The notes under the pieces were generated by a model. The model was given only the letters and a program-made list of their open reading frames with translations. It made no database searches and was not told the origin of the DNA. DNA of 64,000 nucleotides from CAZRCG01 sp964598565. GTDB lineage: Bacteria > Bdellovibrionota > UBA2394. This document shows, piece after piece, positions 35,596 through 43,726 of the stretch (the first letter of the stretch is position 1; every line of letters begins with the position of its first letter). The stretch spans positions 248,001 to 312,000 of the forward strand of contig CAZRCG010000002.1 of assembly GCA_964598565.1 (NCBI GenBank), written 5' to 3'. Made by a program: the position numbers and the translations under genes.

Positions 35596-36264
35596 TTAGA
35601 GAGTAGCTCCAAAACTTACACTTAAGTTAAATGCTAAGCCGATGAAGTGCTGATCGCTGCTAGAGCTTCTATCGGTCGTACTATCATAAAATTTGAAACT
35701 TGAAGGCGTCAGATACTTAGCCGTCATGTCCGCTCCAATGCCCCATCGATTCGTCATCTCGTAATTGTATCCAAGCCGGCTGATCGACCCCAACCCACCG
35801 GCGGTTTGAATAGCATCTCCATAACCACCTTTTTCTCCAACTTTACCTTGAAGCGGTAATGCATAGAGCACTCCGAGGTCGATTATAAATTGATGAGTTT
35901 GTCCGAAGCGTGCCGCTAAGAAGACTGGAATATCTAACCACTTCGTCGAGGCATCGGCGATATTAAGCACCTCGGGAAGGGTTCCAAGTTTGCGAGATTC
36001 AAAATCTAGTCCTGAGCCAACCCCCAAAGATCGAATAAAATAATATTTTCCATTTAATCCGATATTCCACCCCATCGTATTAGCATAACTATTTCTTGTG
36101 ATGCGACTGACCCCTAGGCCGCCTCTAGCCGAGACGACAAGGTTGCTAGATTCTCGCTGGTCATTTTGGACTTCACCACCTTTCAGTGGCGAAATCGTTG
36201 AGAGGCAAACAAGGTAAATTATAAGCAGCCCGAACTGAAATGATAATCGTTTAATAGTTTTCAT
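35596..36264 (-). CDS. Outer-membrane beta-barrel protein, small
   Basis: 222 residues with a signal peptide (FGLLIIYLVCLSTISPL). The mature domain has alternating strands typical of 8-stranded OMP_b-brl-type proteins: VVSARGGLGVSRI, GWNIGLNGKYYFIRSLGVGSGLDF, RWGIGADMTAKYL, and a final FNLSVSFGATL. The function is unknown. It follows the lipoprotein gene by 32 bases and is probably cotranscribed from the promoter at 36884-36912. Confidence 0.8.
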   Translation of the reverse strand: MKTIKRLSFQFGLLIIYLVCLSTISPLKGGEVQNDQRESSNLVVSARGGLGVSRITRNSYANTMGWNIGLNGKYYFIRSLGVGSGLDFESRKLGTLPEVLNIADASTKWLDIPVFLAARFGQTHQFIIDLGVLYALPLQGKVGEKGGYGDAIQTAGGLGSISRLGYNYEMTNRWGIGADMTAKYLTPSSFKFYDSTTDRSSSSDQHFIGLAFNLSVSFGATL

Positions 36265-36296
36265 AAAATTTTATCTTTCTTTCATTCAACGAATGT

Positions 36297-36803
36297 TTAT
36301 TGATTTTCTTCGAGATTCCCCAGTTTTTGAAATACCTCGAGTAGAGAAGACATTCGCCCTGCTTTGATGTCAGACACTAGTATCATGCCCTTTGGAATCA
36401 TCTGATAACAAAAAACAGGATTACCATCCGATGTTTGAACAAGTGCTGTTTGAATTTCGAAATCTGACTGAACCACATACTCTCCGTCTGAACTTAGGTC
36501 CACGGTGCCCTGAACGATTTCTGATTTCTTATCTGCGCCCGTGCACTTAATCGCAATAGTTGCTCGTTCTGATTCAATCTTAAGTCGACGATCTAAATTA
36601 ACTCCAGAGCCCAAATACTTCGACTCAACTTGCTCCCAGTAACCGAGGCCATTATCGCCACCCGCCTCCACAGCGAGCCGTGTGGTCTCGGAAGAGAATT
36701 CTTTTTCGTATAAGTTCTGCTCTGAACTTCCACTACCGCCACATGCAGACATCGCAGACGCAACGAGAACAATTCCTACTAAGTTAGTTTTTAAAGATTT
36801 CAT
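36297..36803 (-). CDS. Lipoprotein, hypothetical
   Basis: 168 residues from the ATG after AAAGGA; the longer frame to 36866 is not used. The signal MKSLKTNLVGIVLVASAMSAC carries lipobox MSAC followed by GGSGSS. The mature domain is acidic and Ser-rich with no known family. It is first of a two-gene unit with the small barrel protein, behind a consensus sigma-70 promoter beside a palindrome and the TetR gene. Confidence 0.8.
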   Translation of the reverse strand: MKSLKTNLVGIVLVASAMSACGGSGSSEQNLYEKEFSSETTRLAVEAGGDNGLGYWEQVESKYLGSGVNLDRRLKIESERATIAIKCTGADKKSEIVQGTVDLSSDGEYVVQSDFEIQTALVQTSDGNPVFCYQMIPKGMILVSDIKAGRMSSLLEVFQKLGNLEENQ

Positions 36804-36883
36804 AGATACAGTCCTTTCTTGTGCTTCGCGAAACTCGCGAAGACTCTCTACGCTCGGCCCTACCATTACCGCCTATTTTCGTT

Positions 36884-36912
36884 TTTATACGATCGTTCTA
36901 GTTTGGTGTCAA
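36884..36912 (-). promoter_or_regulatory. Consensus sigma-70 promoter for the lipoprotein/barrel unit
   Basis: On the minus strand TTGACA (36912-36907), 17 bases, then TATAAA (36889-36884). This is an exact -35, optimal spacer and near-exact -10, 80 bases before the lipoprotein ATG at 36803. A consensus this strong usually needs repression, fitting the TetR gene upstream. Confidence 0.8.
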
Positions 36913-36936
36913 CCCCCTCAGAACGAAAAAACCGAG

Positions 36937-36946
36937 AGACCGGTCT
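36937..36946. promoter_or_regulatory. Palindrome, possible TetR operator
   Basis: AGACCGGTCT, a perfect 10-base palindrome, 24 bases upstream of the -35 box, between the TetR gene and the lipoprotein promoter. A second palindrome, ACGATCGT (36889-36896), abuts the -10 box. Either could be the TetR site; no direct evidence. Confidence 0.4.
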
Positions 36947-36985
36947 GGGATTCATTTCAATTCACGAGACAAGTTGAGCGCAGGA

Positions 36986-37645
36986 TTACAATTTAGAGAT
37001 AAGTTTCCAGAGAGTTTCTAGATGCTTAAGCAATAACTCAAGGCGACTTTCAACGACCGCCTTCGGTGGAACACCATACGAGCACACCAAATCGACAAGA
37101 GCCCCGGTAATCATGTCGTGAAAGGTTTGGCTCCACCCAATGACCGCTATATCAGCCCCAGGCAAAGCCTCGCGGATCATACCTTCAATTCGCTGCTGGG
37201 CCGCTTTTCTTGACGCCATTACCAGCTTTCGAAGACCGGCCGAATGAGTTGCCGCGCCATAAATCTGCAGCATAAATCGAAGTTGATCGGGCTTCTGCAT
37301 CAGCCAGGAAAAATTACCCCTTACATAAGTTGTAAGCCTTGATAAGCCTGGCTGGGACGAACTCATCTCCTGCACGACGATGGTCTGAGCATGATGCAAA
37401 ACATACTGATAAGATCGAAAGAGCATCTCCTCTTTAGACTCGAGGTGGTACTTCACCTGAGACTTCGTCATACCGGTTGCGTTTGCTAAAATTTCAAAGC
37501 TAATACCATCAATACCATGGGATGCCACCAGACGGACGACTGCTTCAACAATCTCCGCTTTGCGAACATCTCCTTTGAGTAAACCCGAAGGTATGATTTG
37601 CCCCCAAAGTGGGTCAATTTTCAACTTCCGAGGTCTGGGAGACAT
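36986..37645 (-). CDS. TetR/AcrR-family transcriptional regulator
   Basis: 219 residues. The N-terminal helix-turn-helix reads KAEIVEAVVRLVASHGIDGISFEILANATGMTKSQVKYHLESKEEM in style, with VKYH recognition helix. The C-terminal ligand domain is helical. It sits upstream of, and in the same direction as, the lipoprotein/barrel pair and probably represses it. The ligand is unknown. Confidence 0.9.
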   Translation of the reverse strand: MSPRPRKLKIDPLWGQIIPSGLLKGDVRKAEIVEAVVRLVASHGIDGISFEILANATGMTKSQVKYHLESKEEMLFRSYQYVLHHAQTIVVQEMSSSQPGLSRLTTYVRGNFSWLMQKPDQLRFMLQIYGAATHSAGLRKLVMASRKAAQQRIEGMIREALPGADIAVIGWSQTFHDMITGALVDLVCSYGVPPKAVVESRLELLLKHLETLWKLISKL

Positions 37646-37692
37646 CGCTCGAGTATGTCGTGAGATCTAGTACCAGTCAAAATGCAATATAT

Positions 37693-39603
37693 TCACTCAG
37701 CATTTCGAATCCTGCGGCCAGCATCCTGAAGGGCACGAATGCACGGAATCATCTCCGGATGCTGCCGAAGGTGCCTGGAATAGGGAGAAGAATGCCATTG
37801 AAAGTCGCGTGACAGAGCGGCATCTTCAAGAACACGACGTTGAGCCCATGTTTCGTAGGCCAACCGCACCTCCTGATGCATGGAAGGAGAACCTTCCATT
37901 GACTCTACAATGGCTGCCTCGATCTGGTTGAGATAGTCGTCCATATTGATATTCATCGAAGCAGAAATGGCCTGAGTGTTTTGATGTCGCCCAAGTTGGT
38001 ATCGAACTCGAGTTCTCACATCATTCATCTGAACCAAAGCTTCGACGAGAAGCTTATCCAGAGTCGAATCTTCAGCTCTTTTCTCGATCGCGTAGCGAAC
38101 CGCGTGAGGAACGTCTGCCAGATAGCTTCCGGGATCCTTCAATACCCATTTCAGCCTCTCGGCGCGATCTTTGACCGGAGCCTCTGGATCGTGTTGAGGA
38201 TCTGCAAACCCGCGCGATACAAGAAACTCATAGAACGATTTCAACTCATTCTGCTTCCATCGACGCTTCCAGGACCATTCATCCTCGACTCGTCCCAGTT
38301 CCTTTATGTAGGTTTCATATGCAGCATTCGACGCAAAAGAAGGGTGGGCTTGCAGCTTTGGACGAAATTTCCTCTGCGTCATTTCATAAAACGATAGACC
38401 GAGCCGCTTGGCAGGATCAAACGGATGAAACACCTGGGGCGGAGACCCTTCAGAATCAGCTTCCTCTTGGGTGCTTCTTATCCGACTTTCGTCGCTCATT
38501 GAATAAAAATGGACACGCCCATCATTGGAATGAGGAAAAAACTTAGACCCCGCATGTCGTTTATAAAACTCGTCAATCTCTGGGGTCATGACAGGCAAAT
38601 AATTCCATCCCGATATAGGTGGAGTGGCAACAAAAGTGCGGATGTTTTGATCGCCTTCATCGATCACCCTTTGCTGGCTCTTTAAGAAATCGTCAACCCT
38701 AGAAGTCATAATGAAAAAATGATCCTCAGTCTCACGCAGCACCTTAAACCCAAATAATGGTTTCGAATATAAGCGAGCCAAGGGCACGTCCGCTTCTAAA
38801 ATGAGATGGCTAGCGGCCCACGGAATTAACTTACCATCCTTCATCATGTATCTTTGCCCGTACTCGTAGAGCTTGAACTGATGAAGGGTAGCCATTAAGT
38901 AGGGGGTTAAATTAATCTTGAGTGCTGACAGTTCGCGAGCCTTTAAATAGGTCTTTGCTTCCGCCAGATCACCAACAGCGATGTCCTCGCCATCAAGAGT
39001 ACGAAATTCTATAGGCACAGCCGGCTGAGCGCCGTAGATCTGTTCAACATCCAGTAGTGAATTGGCTGGCAGATTTCCACGTCGGACGACTCGAAGAAGC
39101 GCTTTGATATCTGAGATATCATTCTCAGCTGTTACAACCACCATAGCAGACACACCGTTGTAGAAATCTCTTTCTTCGCCGAGTCGCTTCAAGACCTTGG
39201 CTCCACTTTGATCCGCATACTCTTTAAATGCAAATCGTCTAACCCAGCGAAAAAGATTGGGAACAAACCCAAGCGATGCCGATGTAGACGCATCCGTCAA
39301 TTCTCCAAGTGCTCGAAGGTCCCCTTCTCGTTGTATTACGATAATGACGTCAAACGTTTTTCTGCCTTGAGCTGTATCGATGTGAAGTTTTTTTATTCGA
39401 ATAAGATTATTATCAAAATTTCTCCAATAATCGACCACTTGGCCTTTTCGACGTATGAGACCTTGGTCAAAAAAAGTCTCCATGGGGCCTTTCACGACGA
39501 TCTGAGGTAGGGCAAAACTATCTGCGCTCGCATAAACACACAAACGGCCCTTCAGTACGAGCCCTAAAAAAATCAATAAACTGAGCCATCTAAGCCGCCA
39601 CAT
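37693..39603 (-). CDS. Large exported protein, hypothetical
   Basis: 636 residues with a signal peptide (LRWLSLLIFLGLVLKG). No domain is recognised. The N-terminal 220 residues look alpha/beta (KTFDVIIVIQREG, GVSAMVVVTAENDISDIKALLRVV). The C-terminal 250 residues are helical and highly charged (KRRWKQNELKSFYEFLVSRGFADP, HPEMIPCIRALQDAGRRIR). It is divergent from another exported unknown at 39684 with only 80 bases between starts. Confidence 0.7.
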   Translation of the reverse strand: MWRLRWLSLLIFLGLVLKGRLCVYASADSFALPQIVVKGPMETFFDQGLIRRKGQVVDYWRNFDNNLIRIKKLHIDTAQGRKTFDVIIVIQREGDLRALGELTDASTSASLGFVPNLFRWVRRFAFKEYADQSGAKVLKRLGEERDFYNGVSAMVVVTAENDISDIKALLRVVRRGNLPANSLLDVEQIYGAQPAVPIEFRTLDGEDIAVGDLAEAKTYLKARELSALKINLTPYLMATLHQFKLYEYGQRYMMKDGKLIPWAASHLILEADVPLARLYSKPLFGFKVLRETEDHFFIMTSRVDDFLKSQQRVIDEGDQNIRTFVATPPISGWNYLPVMTPEIDEFYKRHAGSKFFPHSNDGRVHFYSMSDESRIRSTQEEADSEGSPPQVFHPFDPAKRLGLSFYEMTQRKFRPKLQAHPSFASNAAYETYIKELGRVEDEWSWKRRWKQNELKSFYEFLVSRGFADPQHDPEAPVKDRAERLKWVLKDPGSYLADVPHAVRYAIEKRAEDSTLDKLLVEALVQMNDVRTRVRYQLGRHQNTQAISASMNINMDDYLNQIEAAIVESMEGSPSMHQEVRLAYETWAQRRVLEDAALSRDFQWHSSPYSRHLRQHPEMIPCIRALQDAGRRIRNAE

Positions 39604-39683
39604 AGTCTACCTCCAAGAAGCAAATCTTGGGCCAAGTCTCGGTGGTATCAAAATTGCATATCATAACCCCTAGGACTGGCATC

Positions 39684-40931
39684 ATGGGACTATGGATAAA
39701 GCATAAGATTCTGTTCGTCGTTTTGGTCATAGGATCGTCGACACCAAGTTATACTGCCCACCAGGGCGAAGGCCGTCTCAAAACGCTTTGTAGCAGAGCT
39801 GTGGAGATCTTGTTTAATAAAGAGAGACCCCAGGTCCGCCTCAACGCCGTGACCAATAAAGAAAGAGAACTAGTCCCCAGTCTCGATCCCTCCGAAGCTC
39901 TTATCCTCACTTTGGGACCGGGCAGAAAAGTAGTGGTCTTAAGTAATCCATCTCAAAGGCGTAGTGAATACATTGACCTTGTGTATGATAACGAAAGAAC
40001 CACTCGCATTGATATAAAACTCATGCCCACCGGCACAAGCTATTTTCACCGCATGATTGGTAATTTCGATACCCACTACAAATCGATCGAACATTTAGCC
40101 GATTGGTCTTTAGAAAAAGTGAAACTCGACGATCAAGGGTTAAGATTCATTCAGATGCTGAGAGATCGAGCAGGCAGCTTCGGAACAACTGACTTCTTCA
40201 CTACCGAGGACTCGCTCGAAAATCTCGGACAATCTTTGGGAGCCGTCCTCTCTTCAGAATCAATTCGAACGAGAACACGAAACGAACGACGAGCAGTGAT
40301 TGCCGCAAAGAGTATCATTCATAGCATGAAATGGACGATGTTTCTGAGTTCACTCGCCTTTCTGCACTATACTCTCAAATTCGAAACCTATAAGCCTCCT
40401 CCTGACTTCAGACATATTCAAAATGAATCCCCTGCAGAGCGGTATCTTCGCTTGTCAAGACAGCTTCAAGCTGAGGGTAACTATTCTCAAGCTGAACTGG
40501 CCCAATGGATTCATTCTACTCTAGTACAATCACATACAGTGTCCCTCCCCATGCCGATGAGCAACACACTCACACAAAATCTAGCTCGTTACACGATGCT
40601 CCCCGATCATCTAAGAGAGCTTACTATTCAAACGATTGGTTTGATAAATAGCCTAACCTTAGAACAAAGAAGCCTGATGATAAGTGCCATTAATACCGAT
40701 ATTCCCTCGCACGAAAAAGAAACTCTAATGTTTTATGTTCTCATTCATGCTAGCCGGGAGCCGGCCCTTTCTATCACCCTTGAGGATGCTCTCATGAAAT
40801 GGCTCGAGTCAGAAGACCCTAAGATACGAAAAACCGCCCGGCACCTCGTTGGGTTGCTATCTGAAGAGCAAATCAGATTGCCAAAACTTAGAAGTCTAAT
40901 GAAAGAAATTGCCTCAGAATCTGCAAGATAA
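39684..40931 (+). CDS. Exported protein with HEAT-like C-terminus, hypothetical
   Basis: 415 residues from the ATG before the hydrophobic signal GLWIKHKILFVVLVIGSS. The middle has a second hydrophobic stretch (MFLSSLAFLHYTL at about 232) that may be a membrane span. The C-terminal 120 residues are helical repeats (LEDALMKWLESEDPKIRKTARHLVGLL) of HEAT style. No family is recognised. Divergent from the 636-residue exported protein, so possibly jointly regulated. The longer frame to 39627 is not needed. Confidence 0.65.
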   Translation: MGLWIKHKILFVVLVIGSSTPSYTAHQGEGRLKTLCSRAVEILFNKERPQVRLNAVTNKERELVPSLDPSEALILTLGPGRKVVVLSNPSQRRSEYIDLVYDNERTTRIDIKLMPTGTSYFHRMIGNFDTHYKSIEHLADWSLEKVKLDDQGLRFIQMLRDRAGSFGTTDFFTTEDSLENLGQSLGAVLSSESIRTRTRNERRAVIAAKSIIHSMKWTMFLSSLAFLHYTLKFETYKPPPDFRHIQNESPAERYLRLSRQLQAEGNYSQAELAQWIHSTLVQSHTVSLPMPMSNTLTQNLARYTMLPDHLRELTIQTIGLINSLTLEQRSLMISAINTDIPSHEKETLMFYVLIHASREPALSITLEDALMKWLESEDPKIRKTARHLVGLLSEEQIRLPKLRSLMKEIASESAR

Positions 40932-40947
40932 AATGAGTTACGGCGAC

Positions 40948-42465
40948 TTACTCAATGACTTCAAACGCTCGGCGCTGCTCGAACAACTGAACCAGATCAG
41001 AATTGATTTTTCCTTTAGCGGCATCTTCTTTCAAAATAAGAATGGCTCGATCGATAGGAACAGCTTTCTTGTAGGGACGATCGGCTGCTGTTAAAGCATC
41101 AAAAATATCCGCCACCGCCATGATCTGACTTTCAAATGGAATTCGCTCTTGCTTCAAACCATGGGGATAACCTGTTCCATCGAGTTTTTCATGATGTGAT
41201 AAGGCAATCTCAGGCAATCGCTTTAACGACCTCGTCCATGGAATTTTCTCAAGAAACTTGAACGTATGCACGACATGCGATTCTATCTGGCGTCGGTCTT
41301 CCTCTGTTAAACTGCCTTTAGTGATCGACAGGCGCTTCCATTCATCGTTGGTCACCAAGGGAATAGACTCTCCAAGAACTGTCATTGACTGGCCGACATA
41401 ATAGAGCAACTCACTCTTTTTTTGCTCAAATACAATCGATGGCTCATTCGCCTGAAGCACCTCTTCCCATATCTTCACAAATTCAGCCTCACGTTCAGGG
41501 TGAGTGACTCGCAAAAGCTTCAAACGCAGGTCAATCTCACGAAGCTCTACGGGATACAACTTTTTCTCTTTGAGCAGTACGGGTTCCGGGACCCCAATTT
41601 TACCAAAATCATGCAAGAGCGATGCATAACGAAGCTGCTTAAGCTCTTCCGATGAGAAGTAAATCTGACGAAATGCAGGCTGATCGTTCGACGAGACTTC
41701 CTCTGCTAGTCTCAACGTCAGTCGCGCCACACGCTCACTATGTCCTGAAGTCGTGGGGTCTCGAGATTCAATCGCCGTGACAGAAGCCTTTATAAAACCT
41801 TCGAACAAACGCTCAATATCTTGATAGAGCAAGGCGGTTTCTAGAGCCACCGCGATATGAGCAGACAACCCCTTTGCAATTTCAATATCTTCTTCAGTAA
41901 ATCCACTGCTTCGTTTGGAGTTAATCAGTTGAATGACGCCTACCAAGTCCTCCGTCGATTTTAAAATGGGCACGCAGAGTGCCGACCTGGTTCGGTAAGA
42001 AGAGCGCTTGTCGATGGATTGATTGAACTTAAACGTTTCAGTCTTTGGAATCTTGCTGACATCGGGAACGAGAACGATCTTTTTCCTAGCGGCACACGCA
42101 CCGGCCATCGACATCTCATCAATAGGTAATTTGAAATGATGAACTTCCATCTGCACTTTTTCGTTTTTTACATGGCTAAACCACAGTGTCTGGTCTTCAA
42201 TGTCGGCGATATAGAGACTCGCACCTTCAGCCTGACATAGCGACTGCATAATCGTTAAAACCTTATCGCAGAGCTTCGAGGTGTCTCGCTCATTAGCTAG
42301 CTCAAGGGAGGCATTCAAAATCAACTTGAAGCGCTCGGCATCTCTTTTGGTTTGATCGGAAGCGCTTTGACTCTGACTTCTCAAAAGATCGAGCTCGCGA
42401 CGCTCTTGTAACGCCACCTTCTCTTTATCTTTAGCACGTCGCCCACGAAATAATCGAAAATCCAA
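40948..42465 (-). CDS. GAF/HD-GYP domain protein (c-di-GMP phosphodiesterase-like)
   Basis: 505 residues. N-terminal coiled coil (about 15-50), GAF domain (about 55-215), then HD-GYP domain. The metal-binding HD is in SLLHDFGKIGVPE (about 285), and the GYP block HHEKLDGTGYPHGL is at 424-437. About 85 residues are inserted between the two, longer than in classical HD-GYP. The catalytic residues are kept, so hydrolysis of c-di-GMP is likely. The start appears to be TTG; a later ATG is possible. It follows a gene cluster with PilZ and cyclase proteins. Confidence 0.88.
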   Translation of the reverse strand: MDFRLFRGRRAKDKEKVALQERRELDLLRSQSQSASDQTKRDAERFKLILNASLELANERDTSKLCDKVLTIMQSLCQAEGASLYIADIEDQTLWFSHVKNEKVQMEVHHFKLPIDEMSMAGACAARKKIVLVPDVSKIPKTETFKFNQSIDKRSSYRTRSALCVPILKSTEDLVGVIQLINSKRSSGFTEEDIEIAKGLSAHIAVALETALLYQDIERLFEGFIKASVTAIESRDPTTSGHSERVARLTLRLAEEVSSNDQPAFRQIYFSSEELKQLRYASLLHDFGKIGVPEPVLLKEKKLYPVELREIDLRLKLLRVTHPEREAEFVKIWEEVLQANEPSIVFEQKKSELLYYVGQSMTVLGESIPLVTNDEWKRLSITKGSLTEEDRRQIESHVVHTFKFLEKIPWTRSLKRLPEIALSHHEKLDGTGYPHGLKQERIPFESQIMAVADIFDALTAADRPYKKAVPIDRAILILKEDAAKGKINSDLVQLFEQRRAFEVIE

Positions 42466-42640
42466 AAGAAGCCCCCCGAACTAGTAGTGTATCACTGGTC
42501 GACAAAAAAGGGCCCTGGTTGGATAAATTAAGCAATAATTTCAATTAGTTAAACGGAGAATCGACAACAAAAAATCGGCCCTTGCGCGCTGTGGCAACGC
42601 TCTCGCACTCGGCCTATGCCTGAACGGCCCCCCCCAACAT

Positions 42641-43714
42641 TCAATCAACGATCCGCACGGCTGCCATCCCGCCACCCGGAGCCCCGAAAGACGTAACCTG
42701 TCCCTGATAGAGTCGAGCCGCCAGGAGCTCAATGGTATCTTGATAGACATAACATCGAATATCGCACTTATAAGACTGCTCACCAAAGCTTACAACTTGG
42801 GGCGGATAGTAAGTTTGAGCCATATAACTTGCGTCCGAAGCTATCTCTAGAAACTTGGCGCGAGAAATGCTGGACCCTCGGTAAACTCCACGACTTGCAA
42901 ATTTATTCATGGGCTTAAACACCAACTCTTTTCGCTTAGGCCACAAGTCTTCACTCATGCGAATCGGAGAATCAATCTTTAGGTGCGCCGCCAACTCAAA
43001 GAGTCGCTCCTTATGAGCCAGTCGACGATATTCTGCAGGATTCGGACTAATCAGCACTGTCTTTGATTCATAGGCATGCCTGAGTGCCTCGCATGAAGGA
43101 CTCTGAAGCTCAAAATCGGTTGAGCGAAAATAAACGAGGTCTACTTGTTGCGTATCACTATAAAGCCCTTCCCCGGGGCTCCATAAAAAACTTTTTGCCT
43201 CTGCCACGAGCGCTGGAATTTTAAGACGTTCATGAACAAGATCTCGATACATCAGCATTTCCGAAAAAAAGCCTTGAGCTTCGAGATTGTCGTCAACAAC
43301 GGCGAACGCCATCGGGCTGTGACCTGGAGAAATACTGTGGAACTCATCCAGCAGGTCTTCCATAAAAAATTCCGCAAACGATTTTTCACGAATCAGCCCA
43401 GCGTTATCCGTTAAAAGATCGACAAGCAAAGCGCCGGCTGCATTGGTATTGATTTCAATAAGTCGAGGGCCCTCAGAAGTGATATGAAAGTCATACCCCA
43501 TTAACAATGAGTAAGGCCCTTGACCTGGCTTTTCAAAATGAAACGCACGAGATATCAGCTCTTGCATCTGAGTCAGGTGATCGCGCCTGACATCCACCAC
43601 ATAAGGCGAAAAGAAATCAGGCTTAAAAAAAACACCCTTCTCTTTTAAGGAGGGATATTTACTATAGGCCCTAGCCTGAACGGATTCGAAAAACTGATTC
43701 GTAGAAAGAGTCAT
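42641..43714 (-). CDS. ATP-grasp-like protein, function unknown
   Basis: 357 residues. The segment GYDFHITSEGPRLIEINTNAAGALL (about 85-110) is typical of ATP-grasp-like proteins that end in an E-x-N metal site, and KELVFKPMNKFASRGVYRG (about 268) fits the nucleotide-binding Lys and Gly-rich loop. The order suggests a circularly permuted ATP-grasp. It may ligate a peptide or amino acid to a carboxylate. It starts 12 bases after the cyclase gene ends, in one apparent operon. Confidence 0.6.
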   Translation of the reverse strand: MTLSTNQFFESVQARAYSKYPSLKEKGVFFKPDFFSPYVVDVRRDHLTQMQELISRAFHFEKPGQGPYSLLMGYDFHITSEGPRLIEINTNAAGALLVDLLTDNAGLIREKSFAEFFMEDLLDEFHSISPGHSPMAFAVVDDNLEAQGFFSEMLMYRDLVHERLKIPALVAEAKSFLWSPGEGLYSDTQQVDLVYFRSTDFELQSPSCEALRHAYESKTVLISPNPAEYRRLAHKERLFELAAHLKIDSPIRMSEDLWPKRKELVFKPMNKFASRGVYRGSSISRAKFLEIASDASYMAQTYYPPQVVSFGEQSYKCDIRCYVYQDTIELLAARLYQGQVTSFGAPGGGMAAVRIVD

Positions 43715-43726
43715 CGCGGCCCGAGC

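Noticed and set aside
42541..42640. GC-rich possible hairpin after the ATP-grasp-like gene
   Set aside because: Arms pair poorly and the T-run is not placed right after a stem.
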